A DNA stretch of 64,000 bases from Methylobacterium sp. CB376 (GCF_029714205.1 NZ_CP121648.1:4415001-4479000); one strand, 5' to 3'. Positions 27,432-35,996 are shown, counted from the stretch's first letter. A program made the numbers and translations. The notes: generated from the sequence alone by a model not told the origin.

Positions 27432-28352
27432 ATGACTCCGTCCCAAGGCCGGTTCGTCTGGTTCGAGTTGATGACCTCCGACATGGTGGCGGCGCGGGCC
27501 TTCTACGCCGACGTCGTGGGCTGGGGCATGAGAGACGCCTCCGTGCCGGGCGCGCCCTACACGCTCCTGACGGTCGGCGGGACTTCGGTCTGCGGGATCA
27601 TGGGGCTGTCCGGTGCGGCGCGGCGGGCGGGGGTGCAGCCGAGTTGGATCGGCTATGTGGGCGCCGGCGACATCGATGCCGCAACCGATCGTGCCGTGCG
27701 TCTCGGCGGCACGTTGCACATCCCACCGGCGGAGATCCCGGGTGTGAGTCGCTTCTCCGTCGTGAGCGATCCGCAGGCGGCGCGGCTCGGACTCTTCAAA
27801 TGGCTGATGCCCCGCCCGGACGTGGTCGATCCAGCCAGCCGTCCGGGCCATGTCGGCTGGTCCGAACTCCTCGCCGCCGAGAGACGGGGCGCGCTGGACT
27901 TCTACCGCGAACTCTTCGGCTGGGATGATGCGAAGGACGAGGCGGCCGAATCGGCGGGCGAGTACAGCGTGTTTGCGATGGACCGGCAGCCGATCGGCGG
28001 CGTCCTCACCAAGCCCGAGTTCGTGCCGGCTCCGTTCTGGCTGCACTACGTTGTCGTTCCCGACATCGCCGCAGCGGCCGCTCGGGTCGCGGCGGGAGGC
28101 GGCCGGATCCTCAACGGGCCGGTGGAAGGCCCCGGAGACACCTGGATCCTGCACGCCATGGACCCGCAGGGCGCCCTGTTCGCACTGATGGGGCGAGGAT
28201 ATGCCCGGACCGTCACGGCGACGTGGAGGAGCGATTGGGAGAGGCGCCCGACCGGCGGCAAGGTCTCAATCACGCGCGTCGGATCAGTTCCCGGAGACGC
28301 TCCCGGGACGCTTGATGAGCCGCCGGACCGCCCGCGGGGCCGGCGAGCGTGA
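27432..28352 (+). CDS. two-domain VOC family protein (glyoxalase/bleomycin-resistance fold)
   Basis: A 306-residue protein with two tandem vicinal-oxygen-chelate modules. The first is about residues 7-118 (GRFVWFELMTSDMVAARAFY), the second about 133-250 (GHVGWSELLAAERRGALDFY). Each has the beta-alpha-beta-beta-beta pattern with the paired glyoxalase motif. Such proteins act as metal-dependent isomerases or dioxygenases, or sequester drugs. A self-protection role for the neighbouring RiPP cluster is possible but not shown. The C-terminal ~50 residues are basic and disordered. The gene converges on the SagB-type gene. Confidence 0.82.
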   Translation: MTPSQGRFVWFELMTSDMVAARAFYADVVGWGMRDASVPGAPYTLLTVGGTSVCGIMGLSGAARRAGVQPSWIGYVGAGDIDAATDRAVRLGGTLHIPPAEIPGVSRFSVVSDPQAARLGLFKWLMPRPDVVDPASRPGHVGWSELLAAERRGALDFYRELFGWDDAKDEAAESAGEYSVFAMDRQPIGGVLTKPEFVPAPFWLHYVVVPDIAAAAARVAAGGGRILNGPVEGPGDTWILHAMDPQGALFALMGRGYARTVTATWRSDWERRPTGGKVSITRVGSVPGDAPGTLDEPPDRPRGRRA

Positions 28353-28542
28353 CCTCTTGAGCCCACCCGGCGACGCGCCGGACTCTCCAGGCCGTCCGGC
28401 TCGCCAGCGCCCGGCGAGGCGCCCAGGGGGGCGTCTTGCCCCCACGAGCGCGGCGCGCCGGCTGCGCGGGCCGCGCGCGCGATCGCGGCCCTGGCCCCGC
28501 GTGACGCACGGAGGAGCGGACCGTGAGCGGCGCGTCCGTGGA

Positions 28543-30018
28543 CTATGCCGGGCCGTCTGCCTCCTGTTCGAGCCCGCGCCCCAGGGCGAACTGGCCGACG
28601 GCGCCTTCGACGTGGTGCGGCAAGCCCGTCATCCTCGCGAACAGCTCGATGTCGGCCGTGCCGATCGCGCAGCCGCCGAGCCCCATCTCCGTGGCCACGA
28701 GGTACAGTGTCTGGGTGAGGACTCCGACGTTCTTCAGGATCAGCTCATAGGCCACGGCGCTGTACTTCCACGATACCCGGCCGAAGCGCGCCGCGATCGT
28801 GATCAGCACCTGTGGCAGGCAGGGCTCGCCCATCGCGTAGGCGCCGGCCGTGAGCAACGCATTGAGGTCCTGCGGGCGCACGGGGAGGAGCGTGAGGGCG
28901 TGCCGGCCTGCATCGTAATGGTAGTAGCCGGGCGCGAGCCCGTCGCAGTGGCGGATCGCAAGGTAGAGTTCGAGTTCGTAGCTCGCTCCCGCCGAAGGAT
29001 AGGGTCTCGTCGTGTAGGACAATATCGGGCCGTCATGCTTGGCATCGAGCGGGCTGCGCCAGGTCGCCTGGACCCGCGCCACGCTGTCGAGGAGCTGCGC
29101 CAGCTCGGCGCGCGTGAGCGGGGCTTGGTCGTCATAGCTGCGGGTCGAACGGCGCTTGCGTAGCAGGGCCGAGACCGGCCGCACGGTCGTGCCGGGAACG
29201 TCGGAATCCTTGCGCAGGTCGATGGCTCGGCCGGGCCAGCGGGGGCGGACGGCCGGCAAAGGGTTAAACAGGCCGACATAGGGGTAGCGCCCACCCAGGG
29301 GATTGGCGTGTCGGCCCTCCGTACTGCGGGCGTGGAAGAGCAGATCGTGGAAGTCCCAGAGCACGAGGTGCTCGTCGCCCTCCGTCGCGCGCAGGCCGGC
29401 ATCGCCATCGGCCTCGATCCGAAGGAGGATCTGGCTGTCGAGCAGCAAGGCCAGCAGCTCGGCGCCTGGCAGGCCGTCCTGGCGGCGGAGCCGCGCGACG
29501 GGCTGCGGCTCGGAGAGGCCGGCGAGCAGCGCGGCGACGGCGGGATCGCCGATGCGGAACAGGGCCGCGGAGCGGGGCGATTCCAACACCATGTCGCTCG
29601 CGCGCCGCCGCAGGTAGGCAAACCGCGAGAGGACCACGCTGTCGCCGTCGGTCAGGTCCGGCAGCCGCGGCCAGTAATCCGGAACCTGCGGCTCGATCAC
29701 GACCTCACCGCGGTGATCCGCGCCGGCAAGGCTGTACTCGACGAGGCCGCTCCGGGCGAGGCGCTGGACGAGCCGCAGCACGTCGCGGTCGACGCGGTCC
29801 GGGCTCGCGACCAGCGCGCCGACCGGCAGCCCTGCCGATAGCGCGCGCATCCGCTCCACCACACACTCGTCGAAGCGGCCGAGACTGATCTCCTGATGCT
29901 CGACGCGGACCAGGATCTCGCCGCCCGCGCCGGCATCGAGCGCGATGTGGCGGCGAAGACGAACCGACAGCGTTGCCGGCGACGCATCCTGCGTGCCCGC
30001 ATTCCGGGAGGCTTGCAT
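28543..30018 (-). CDS. SagB-type azoline dehydrogenase (TOMM B protein)
   Basis: A 491-residue flavoprotein of the SagB/ThcOx family. The C-terminal ~210 residues are a nitroreductase fold. FMN-binding motifs are RRSTRSYDD (about 289-297) and PYPSAGASYELELYL (about 339-353). WKYS near 417-420 falls where the Lys-Tyr pair of azoline dehydrogenases is expected. The N-terminal ~250 residues form a SagB-associated domain. It is expected to oxidise thiazolines made by the cyclodehydratase to aromatic thiazoles. It starts 13 bp after the cyclodehydratase stop on the same strand, in an obvious operon. Confidence 0.92.
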   Translation of the reverse strand: MQASRNAGTQDASPATLSVRLRRHIALDAGAGGEILVRVEHQEISLGRFDECVVERMRALSAGLPVGALVASPDRVDRDVLRLVQRLARSGLVEYSLAGADHRGEVVIEPQVPDYWPRLPDLTDGDSVVLSRFAYLRRRASDMVLESPRSAALFRIGDPAVAALLAGLSEPQPVARLRRQDGLPGAELLALLLDSQILLRIEADGDAGLRATEGDEHLVLWDFHDLLFHARSTEGRHANPLGGRYPYVGLFNPLPAVRPRWPGRAIDLRKDSDVPGTTVRPVSALLRKRRSTRSYDDQAPLTRAELAQLLDSVARVQATWRSPLDAKHDGPILSYTTRPYPSAGASYELELYLAIRHCDGLAPGYYHYDAGRHALTLLPVRPQDLNALLTAGAYAMGEPCLPQVLITIAARFGRVSWKYSAVAYELILKNVGVLTQTLYLVATEMGLGGCAIGTADIELFARMTGLPHHVEGAVGQFALGRGLEQEADGPA

Positions 30019-30031
30019 GGCGGCAACCCTC

Positions 30032-32290
30032 TCAGGTCGGCGGGAACAGCGGATTGAGGTCGCGCTCGGGGACGCTCCGGTCGAGCCAGCCGAGGGCGAG
30101 CGGAACGTCGTAGAGCCGGCCGGGTCCGAAACGCGGGTAGAAGTGCCGCATCCCGGGAACGATCACCTTGACAACCGGCACGCCGATATCCGGCCGCGTC
30201 TGGTCGAGGACGAGGAATTCGAGTCCGCGGGACGCCATCAGGTCCACGCAGGCGAGGACTTGGTCCCGGCGATCGAGGCGCGCGAAACCGGAGCGGAAAT
30301 CCGGTGGGAGCCTCGGCTGACCGTCGGGCACGAAGTACGGATTGTTGTCGAGGCGCCACCGATGGGCGCTGTCGTCACCCGGATCCACGCTGTGCCGGCG
30401 CGCCATGAGCCCGATCGAGAAGAACTGATTGAGTTCGGTGATGGCGCGTAGCGCAGCGATCCGCGTGTCGAAATGGGAGCCCGAGCCGAACTCGACGCAC
30501 TCCTCACCGTTCTCCGTCCAGTGCGAGATCGCCACGAAGCTGGGGATGCCGAGATCGTTGGTGATGTCGAGCACCCACAATCGGCGTCCGGCCTCCGTCA
30601 ATTGGGCGCGCAGGTCGCGAATGTAGGAGTCATCGAGTGCATCCAGGTCCAGGGGCGGTCTTTGCAGCCGATTGTACCACCAGATCGCGTACGCATCCCG
30701 CTCGACGAGTTCGAGGAAGCCCTGCACGATGGCCTCCTCGATCGTGTTCCCGGCCGCGCAGCCGTTCGAATCCGCACTGGTCTCGGCGTGGCCCGATCCC
30801 CTGCAGAAATAGTACAGGAAGCTCGTGGGCAGGTACTTGAACGCTGCGTCCCGCAGCGACCAGACCGGCGACCACGCGATCGCGGCGGAGGGGTCGAAGG
30901 GAGCCGGTATGAAGGATTCGTGATCGTGCGCGCCCGTGAGGCCCTGACGGTACTGCGCGTCGCTGAAGAGCATGACGTCGTTCGGAGCGATCGCCTCGCC
31001 GGCCCCGAACTCGTCGAAACGCCGGACCACCCTGATCTCGTCGCCTTGGAAGATCCCGGAATACCGCTCGATCGCCTCCATGAGGGCGCTGGCCTGCGCC
31101 TGCTCGCTCGTGCTTCCCTTGCCGTAGCTGTCGCTGCCCAACCCGGCCTTGAGCGCAGGGACCGTTTCGGGGCGCGGCGAGAAGTTGTGGCGCGCGACGT
31201 AGCTGGTGTTCAGGGACAGGTCGGCTTCCATCGGCTCCAGCCGCGAGACGACCCCCGTGAGCGGGCTCACGTGCTTGCGGTAGCGCGCGAGCGTGGCCTC
31301 GGGCGACAGCGCTCGGTATCCCCCGCTCGTCAGCACGAGCTTGCCGCCGGCCTTGAGTTCGAGCGGGTTCGCCGGACGGTTCGGGTCGCGCTGCTCCGGA
31401 TGGCCGCATGCAGGGCATTGCGGACGCGCCGCCACGAAGTGCCGCGCGATCGTCGCCCCCGTCAGGTCGAAGCTGATCACGTGATCGCGCAGGTCCGTGC
31501 GAAAGTCGGTGGCGATCGCCTTCGCGATCTCGATGGCTGCGAACGGCGTCGCGCTCTGCCCGACCGGGTTGCGGACCAGGGGCGACAGCGCCACCGGGTC
31601 GGCCCGCTGCCGTTCCAGAAACGCCTTCACCTCGCGGTTCCACCGCATGCGGTCGGCGAGGCAGGTCCAGCAGGCGCCTTTTCCCGGAGCGAGCAGAGGC
31701 CCCACTAGCGGGAAGATCCCGGAGGGCTGGACGATCAGCCAGGGCGTCTCGTCGGACAGGTGCCGCCGGTTCGTCTCCGCGAGGCGCGCATCGAGGTAAT
31801 CGTTCACCAGCACGACCGTTAGGTCGGCGGTGCGCTTGACCACGCGCACGCCGAGACCGGTCAGCGCCGCCGCGAGGTCGTCGGCGCCCGATACGTCGAG
31901 CGCGCGGATCCGCACCCTGCAGTTCCGGAGGTTCCACTCCGCTGCGCCGGGCGGCAGGCCGAGACTCGCCCAGAAGGCGGCTGCCGCGTCGTCGGCCGCG
32001 ACGCGGTCGAGCAGGACGAAGCGTCGCTCGACCAGCCGCCTGAGGGCTTCGGTGATCGCCTGAGCCGGGAAGTCGAGCGTCAGCGCGTCGAAGATCGCCT
32101 TGAGAGTCCTCCCGGCAGCCAGTTGCGGCGCGAGCGCGGCATAGAGGTCGCCTTCGAGGAAGAACTTGCGGTGTTCCGAATAGAGGCAGACGACGTTGGG
32201 CGGCAGCACGTAGACGGAAAAATTCGGTGCGAACCGCGGAATCTCCCGACCGTCGCGCCGAATCGCAGCACCTCCGCGATCAGCTGTCAT
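30032..32290 (-). CDS. fused TOMM cyclodehydratase (ThiF-like partner plus YcaO)
   Basis: A 752-residue fusion. Residues about 20-300 resemble the E1-like/ThiF (SagC or Ocin-ThiF) partner that binds the leader peptide. It includes a four-cysteine zinc site, CWTC at 207-210 and CPAC at 292-295. Residues about 315-752 are a SagD-type YcaO domain with ATP-binding signatures EQAQASALMEAIERYSG (about 396-412) and GCAAGNTIEEAIVQGFLELV plus the following ERDA. Together they convert Cys, Ser or Thr of a precursor into azolines using ATP. The C-terminus LNPLFPPT is a degenerate form of the Pro-rich tail of these enzymes. The ATG at 32290 is favoured over a GTG at 32308. Confidence 0.95.
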   Translation of the reverse strand: MTADRGGAAIRRDGREIPRFAPNFSVYVLPPNVVCLYSEHRKFFLEGDLYAALAPQLAAGRTLKAIFDALTLDFPAQAITEALRRLVERRFVLLDRVAADDAAAAFWASLGLPPGAAEWNLRNCRVRIRALDVSGADDLAAALTGLGVRVVKRTADLTVVLVNDYLDARLAETNRRHLSDETPWLIVQPSGIFPLVGPLLAPGKGACWTCLADRMRWNREVKAFLERQRADPVALSPLVRNPVGQSATPFAAIEIAKAIATDFRTDLRDHVISFDLTGATIARHFVAARPQCPACGHPEQRDPNRPANPLELKAGGKLVLTSGGYRALSPEATLARYRKHVSPLTGVVSRLEPMEADLSLNTSYVARHNFSPRPETVPALKAGLGSDSYGKGSTSEQAQASALMEAIERYSGIFQGDEIRVVRRFDEFGAGEAIAPNDVMLFSDAQYRQGLTGAHDHESFIPAPFDPSAAIAWSPVWSLRDAAFKYLPTSFLYYFCRGSGHAETSADSNGCAAGNTIEEAIVQGFLELVERDAYAIWWYNRLQRPPLDLDALDDSYIRDLRAQLTEAGRRLWVLDITNDLGIPSFVAISHWTENGEECVEFGSGSHFDTRIAALRAITELNQFFSIGLMARRHSVDPGDDSAHRWRLDNNPYFVPDGQPRLPPDFRSGFARLDRRDQVLACVDLMASRGLEFLVLDQTRPDIGVPVVKVIVPGMRHFYPRFGPGRLYDVPLALGWLDRSVPERDLNPLFPPT

Positions 32291-32467
32291 TCCAAGACCG
32301 CCTGCCACGACATCGGCGTCATCCTTTGCATGCGCAGGCCGAGCCTTCCGGCTCTCGCTTCAGGACTAAAGGGCAATCGCGTTCACCCACCGGGCACGGC
32401 GAACACCCGCGATGACCGGACCATCACTCGTCTCGCCAGCGGTCGAGCCGCCCACACCATTGACGAG

Positions 32468-32519
32468 GAGGTGCCACATGCCCGGCGTTTCCCGGCTAGG
32501 GACGCGGGCAGGGCACCTC
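32468..32519 (-). promoter_or_regulatory. long hairpin between RiPP precursor and cyclodehydratase genes
   Basis: An imperfect stem of 19 base pairs. GAGGTGCC (32468-32475) pairs with GGCACCTC (32512-32519), GCCC (32480-32483) with GGGC (32506-32509), and GCGT with ACGC. CCC/GGG closes a GGCTA loop. It lies about 60 bases after the precursor stop on the minus-strand transcript. No U-run follows, so it is more likely an mRNA-stabilising or attenuating structure than a plain terminator. Confidence 0.65.
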
Positions 32520-32581
32520 GACCATCCATCGCCGAAGCGCGAACGCAGGAGATCTGCGGGCCGTGCGACTGCGGCATGGCG

Positions 32582-32971
32582 TCAGCACCGGCAGCCGCCG
32601 CACCCTCCGCAGCCGCACCGGCATCCTCTGCAGCCGCACCGGCATCCTCTGCAGCCCCTCCACACCCGGCAGCCGCGGCAGCCCCTCCACACGACGTACG
32701 CCTGCTGGACCAGGCCTTGCGTCGGATTGGCCATCTCGTCGTCGAAGACGAAGAACGTCGCGAGGCTCACATCGCTGACTTCTTCCTCGTGGAGACCGAG
32801 CGCGATGTCGGGCCGGGGCGCGCCGTCCTGTGCTGCGGCATCCGCCGCAGGAGTGCTGACGGCAGCGGACGCCCCGCTTGCCATCGACAATGTCAATCCG
32901 ACGACACCCGCCGCCGGTACAACGTCGTTCAGAATCTTGTCCTTGGACAAACGCGGCACGGCACTCTCCAT
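32582..32971 (-). CDS. TOMM precursor peptide with Cys/Arg/Gly core
   Basis: A 129-residue precursor directly upstream of its modifying enzymes. The leader (about 1-94) contains a hydrophobic, signal-like stretch near residues 14-37 (VVGLTLSMASGASA), then an acidic, probably recognition segment DIALGLHEEEVSDVSLATFF. The core (95-129) is made only of Arg, Gly, Cys, Trp and one Val. Its 12 cysteines are at 98, 101, 107, 110, 112, 114, 117, 119, 121, 124, 127 and 129. There is no Ser or Thr, so only thiazoles could form. The core is encoded by tandem DNA repeats: a 21-bp unit lies at 32609-32629 and 32630-32650. A promoter-like sequence lies about 60 bp upstream. Confidence 0.9.
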   Translation of the reverse strand: MESAVPRLSKDKILNDVVPAAGVVGLTLSMASGASAAVSTPAADAAAQDGAPRPDIALGLHEEEVSDVSLATFFVFDDEMANPTQGLVQQAYVVWRGCRGCRVWRGCRGCRCGCRGCRCGCGGCGGCRC

Positions 32972-33031
32972 TGATGGAGTGAGGATCCTACGCGTTCCAT
33001 GCCGGCGCGCGCAGTTGCGCCAAGCTGCTGC

Positions 33032-33059
33032 AGCATACCTTCTTCCGAGACTGCGTCAA
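33032..33059 (-). promoter_or_regulatory. candidate promoter of the RiPP operon
   Basis: On the minus strand, TTGACG (33054-33059) and TATGCT (33032-33037) are separated by 16 bases and resemble housekeeping sigma -35 and -10 boxes. The precursor ATG is about 60 bases downstream. The surrounding DNA is more AT-rich than the window average. Confidence 0.5.
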
Positions 33060-33678
33060 CATGACATCAATAGTCAAGCTTGCTGCTGCACGCGCAAGCC
33101 AATCGATCGGCGCGTCGGAGCATAAAATTCGAAGATTTTCTCATTGAATCATCATTTTGGCCGGCTTGGGTGCGCCTTGTTGAGCAGGGAGATGTCCACC
33201 ATCCGCACCGGTGAGGCAGATTGAGAGGCGTGTCACCTTGCCGAGTAGCCCACCTTACTGCGGCTGACCGAGCGCCGTAGCCGGTGAGACTGCATCGCCG
33301 TCCAAGCCGAAAATCGGTTCCCGTCCGAGATTACACAGCGCGCCGTCTGCATGTATCTGCGCTTCACCCGTCGTAGTCGCAACGTGGAAGGCCTCCTGGC
33401 CGCGCACCCCATCTCCCGTCGCCCACGAGATCGTTCGTCGATGGGCCCTCAAATCAGTCCGGCCACCGCCATCTCCGCGTTCTCGCCCGGGTCCGCACGG
33501 GCGATGGCACCTGAATGACGTGTCCGTTCGGATCGCCGGCCCGCAGGTATGCCTGTGTCCGGCCGTCCAAGCCGAAGGCGAGATGCGGGAGATGTGTGTC
33601 AGGAAATCAAACGCCCCGAACACCTTCGCTACCGGACCTTGCCGACGCGCGCCGCGAAGGGGCGCTTCGGGTCGAGGG
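33060..33678. other. non-coding stretch upstream of the RiPP operon
   Basis: It begins AT-rich (33060-33160), then returns to average composition. A 151-codon minus-strand frame (33255-33710) crosses into the MITE-like element and shows no domain or ribosome binding site, so I do not call a gene. Confidence 0.4.
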
Positions 33679-33840
33679 TGTGTGAAAACGCGGGGGCTTG
33701 CCGAAATCATAGAACAATTTTCTATGTGACAGGCACTCCAGGCCCCCGAATGCCGCTTCTGAGGCAGACAGGATGCCTATCCCGGCACCGCCCAGAGCGT
33801 CTGAGGGAAAATCCTTCTACCGCTTGCGCGTTTTCACACA
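33679..33840. mobile_element. MITE-like element with 14-bp terminal inverted repeats
   Basis: TGTGTGAAAACGCG at 33679-33692 is exactly inverted as CGCGTTTTCACACA at 33827-33840, bounding 162 bp with no transposase. Terminal sequences of the TGTGTGAAAAC type are known from IS1182-like elements (from memory). An internal palindrome ATAGAA-N5-TTCTAT lies at 33709-33725. No clear target-site duplication was seen. Confidence 0.65.
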
Positions 33841-33948
33841 GGCTCGGTCATTCAGAGCCATGTAGCGCCACGCTTCGGAGGCGCCGCGGCGGTTGCGACC
33901 GCGGCGCCCATCTCAGATCTCGGTCTGCTCGGACAAGACCAGGAAAGA

Positions 33949-34097
33949 GGGCGGGCTACATCACCACGGCCGCGGAGCGCGGGGCGGACATGGCCCGGAT
34001 CATGGATCAAAGCGGCCATCGGGACCCGCGGACGGTGGTGGGCTACATTCGGCGGGCAAACGCCTTCAAGGGCCACTCGGGGGCGGGGTTTCTGTGA
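33949..34097 (+). pseudogene. tyrosine integrase C-terminal relic 1
   Basis: About 50 codons encode the end of a tyrosine recombinase. [20 protein letters not shown] is followed by [15 protein letters not shown], with the box-III GH and the nucleophile Tyr, and the tail ends in GHSGAGFL. Everything N-terminal, including the catalytic HxxR region, is missing. A second relic at 40416-40580 is nearly identical, indicating duplication or successive insertions. Confidence 0.75.
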
Positions 34098-34155
34098 GAG
34101 GTCCAGGTCGCGTCGGCATGGCTACCGGCCCGAGGATTACGTCCGCCTGCGGGAG

Positions 34156-34449
34156 ATGATGCAGGACGCTGACCGGCTACCCACCAGCTACGAAGTTTGG
34201 CGCATCTCGGCGGAACAGGTGGAGGGCCAGGTGACACGCAGCGGCGTCGTCGTGGTCCCCATTCTCGTTGAGCCCGATGAGTTCGTCGCCCGGTGCAACG
34301 AGCGCGGATTGCGAACGACATCCGCCCGCTCGGCCGCTACGCTGACGGCGAGCACGGCCTGCGCGTTGCCGTCGAGGTGGCTAGCGCTGCGATCCGAGGG
34401 CCGCATGAACAAAGAGATCCGCGCTGAACCAGGCACTCTGCGCGGATAA
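34156..34449 (+). pseudogene. hypothetical gene, probably frameshifted
   Basis: The first ~55 codons (SYEVWRISAEQVEGQVTRSG, VVVVPILVEPDEFVARCNER) read like a real protein. Protein-like sequence then continues in another frame (NDIRPLGRYADGEHGLRVAV to a stop near 34430), suggesting a one-base indel near 34310-34320. Protein-like codons also precede the ATG (GYRPEDYVRLREMMQ), so the true start is uncertain. No function is recognised. Confidence 0.4.
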
Positions 34450-34504
34450 GGCCCCGGGGATCGCGCTGTGGCGAAACAGCAGCGGCCCGGGGCGACCCCT
34501 TCCA

Positions 34505-34690
34505 CAAAGGACGAAGCGCATGACGCCGATCTGCTTCGACCCGCAGGCCGAGCACCGGAGCCGCAGGGTGATATTGGGGAACGGCAGGGTCGGCGGGGAA
34601 GCGATCAGTGCTGATGGTCGCCTCGTGGCCGCAGCTAGTCGCGTTGTAGTGGGCAAAGGCCGTGCGGTCGCCCTCGGACCGGAGCCAGCC
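34505..34690 (-). pseudogene. frameshifted small zinc-ribbon protein
   Basis: On the minus strand, HYNATSCGHEATISTDRFPA in one frame is followed, after a one-base shift, by LPFPNITLRLRCSACGSKQI and GVM in another. Joined, they look like a short treble-clef or zinc-ribbon protein with a CxxC pair (CSAC), of a type common in Rhizobiales genomes. The break lies near 34590. It is adjacent to other decayed genes. Confidence 0.4.
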
Positions 34691-34700
34691 CAGGGTAGGC

Positions 34701-35045
34701 AGCGGGCGCCCGGCCATTTCCACTGGGCCGCACCCGCGCCTTGCTCGGAGGCTGATCCGAGAGCCGGCGGCGATGCTCGCGCCTCGCGCGGCCGGCGCCC
34801 CAGCACAGCGCGACAAGCGGCGGCCAAGATGTACTTCAACGCTGCCCTGCGCCGTCGTGATACTCTCGTTGGTCCAGTCGGACCGGGGAAGGCACGGCCT
34901 CCACTCACCCTTGCCTTGGGCCGGTCCGCGCAAGCCGCCATGCCCGCGAGGTCCCATGGCGGGCTGAGCGGGTGAAGCGGGGCAGCCGGACCTGGGTGTC
35001 GTACGGCGGTGAGCTGCGGGCAAGCGGTAGTCCGGCGCCCGGCAT
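34701..35045. other. stretch with no supported gene
   Basis: Several overlapping frames exist but none has a ribosome binding site or recognisable motif. It is probably residue of decayed mobile DNA. Confidence 0.4.
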
Positions 35046-35432
35046 TCAGTGATCGTCCGTGGCGGGATCTTTCGGTCTTCCTTGCCGGTCGAAACGGAGC
35101 TTGCGGCGTGCCGCGGCTGGGGACGTGGTCCCTACCTCCTGCGCAGCAATCGCGTCCGTGTACCGCGCGGGCCGAGCGAGCATGATCGCCGTCCTAACGG
35201 CCATCCGCATCTCGGCCTCGGACGAGGCCCTCGCGGCTAAGACCTCGCGAGCGTGCGGGTTGGCCGCTATGACCGCGCAAACGTCGATCGCGATGCCCTC
35301 CGCGAGCGGGCGAGCGCCGGGCTTTGGATCGTTCAGGAAGTTCGTCACGGCCGCGTCGAGCTGCTCGTCGGTGACGCGCTTGAATTCGTATAGGTCGCTG
35401 ATGGTACAGATATCACTCTTCATAAGGACCAC
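35046..35432 (-). CDS. small hypothetical protein, paralogue of the one at 36694
   Basis: A 128-residue protein of unknown function. Its central part (RVTDEQLDAAVTNFLNDPKP, then GIAIDVCAVIAANPHAREVL, then MRMAVRTAIMLARPA) is clearly related to the 85-residue protein at 36694-36951, so both come from a duplicated gene. It carries an extra basic C-terminal tail of about 35 residues. Helical content is high; no signal peptide or membrane segment is present. A 71-codon frame directly upstream (35445-35660, minus strand) may or may not be a gene. Confidence 0.65.
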   Translation of the reverse strand: MVLMKSDICTISDLYEFKRVTDEQLDAAVTNFLNDPKPGARPLAEGIAIDVCAVIAANPHAREVLAARASSEAEMRMAVRTAIMLARPARYTDAIAAQEVGTTSPAAARRKLRFDRQGRPKDPATDDH

Positions 35433-35726
35433 GGATACCTGAAGCTAGGGCAACGACATGCTGCCGAGGGCGTACCTCGGCGCAAGTTCCGATAAATGAT
35501 TCAAGGCCAGTTCGCGCAAGCCGCAGCAGCGACCAATCAACTCATCCTCGATTAGAGCCAGCCGCACAGCCCACCCCACGCAGGCGAGCACAACCTTCGG
35601 CACGCCGTCCGCGATCCGCGGGAGCTGCCTTCGCATGTGGGACCTGTCGTGTGTGAGCACACCTCACGGCCGAAGCTGGCTGCCCTACTCCTTGTGGAGG
35701 CGCAAAATCCACTTGGGAATTCAGCG

Positions 35727-35996
35727 ATGCGTGTCGTTCGTAAGCTGCAGGCCAATTGGCTTCTCCGCAGGGCCAACAAGCAGCTTGAGGAAGCTATAGC
35801 CCTTCAGGAGACCGCGACGGCTCTCAGGTTGAAGGCGGAGGCGAACATCGCCGCTGCCGACAAGATGCTGGTGCGCGCTTCGAGGCCGGGGCTGTTTCGG
35901 GACGTCATAGTCGGCGCGCTACTCGATTCAATCTCAGGTCGGGACCAACGACGGGTCCAGAGTTCAGCTGCTTCGTTACCTCGGACGATGCCCTGA
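35727..35996 (+). CDS. small hypothetical coiled-coil protein
   Basis: An 89-residue protein. The first ~55 residues form a probable coiled coil (RANKQLEEAIALQETATALR, then LKAEANIAAADKMLVRA). GGGAA seven bases before the ATG could serve as a ribosome binding site. The frame stays open upstream to 35637, but that part is not protein-like. No function is recognised. Confidence 0.5.
   Translation: MRVVRKLQANWLLRRANKQLEEAIALQETATALRLKAEANIAAADKMLVRASRPGLFRDVIVGALLDSISGRDQRRVQSSAASLPRTMP

Noticed and set aside
32412..33125. Pro/His-rich plus-strand frame over the RiPP precursor
   Set aside because: Complement of the Arg/Gly/Cys repeat codons of the precursor; no start signal or domain.
33255..33710. 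151-codon minus-strand frame upstream of the RiPP promoter
   Set aside because: It begins inside the MITE-like element, has no recognisable motif and mixed composition.
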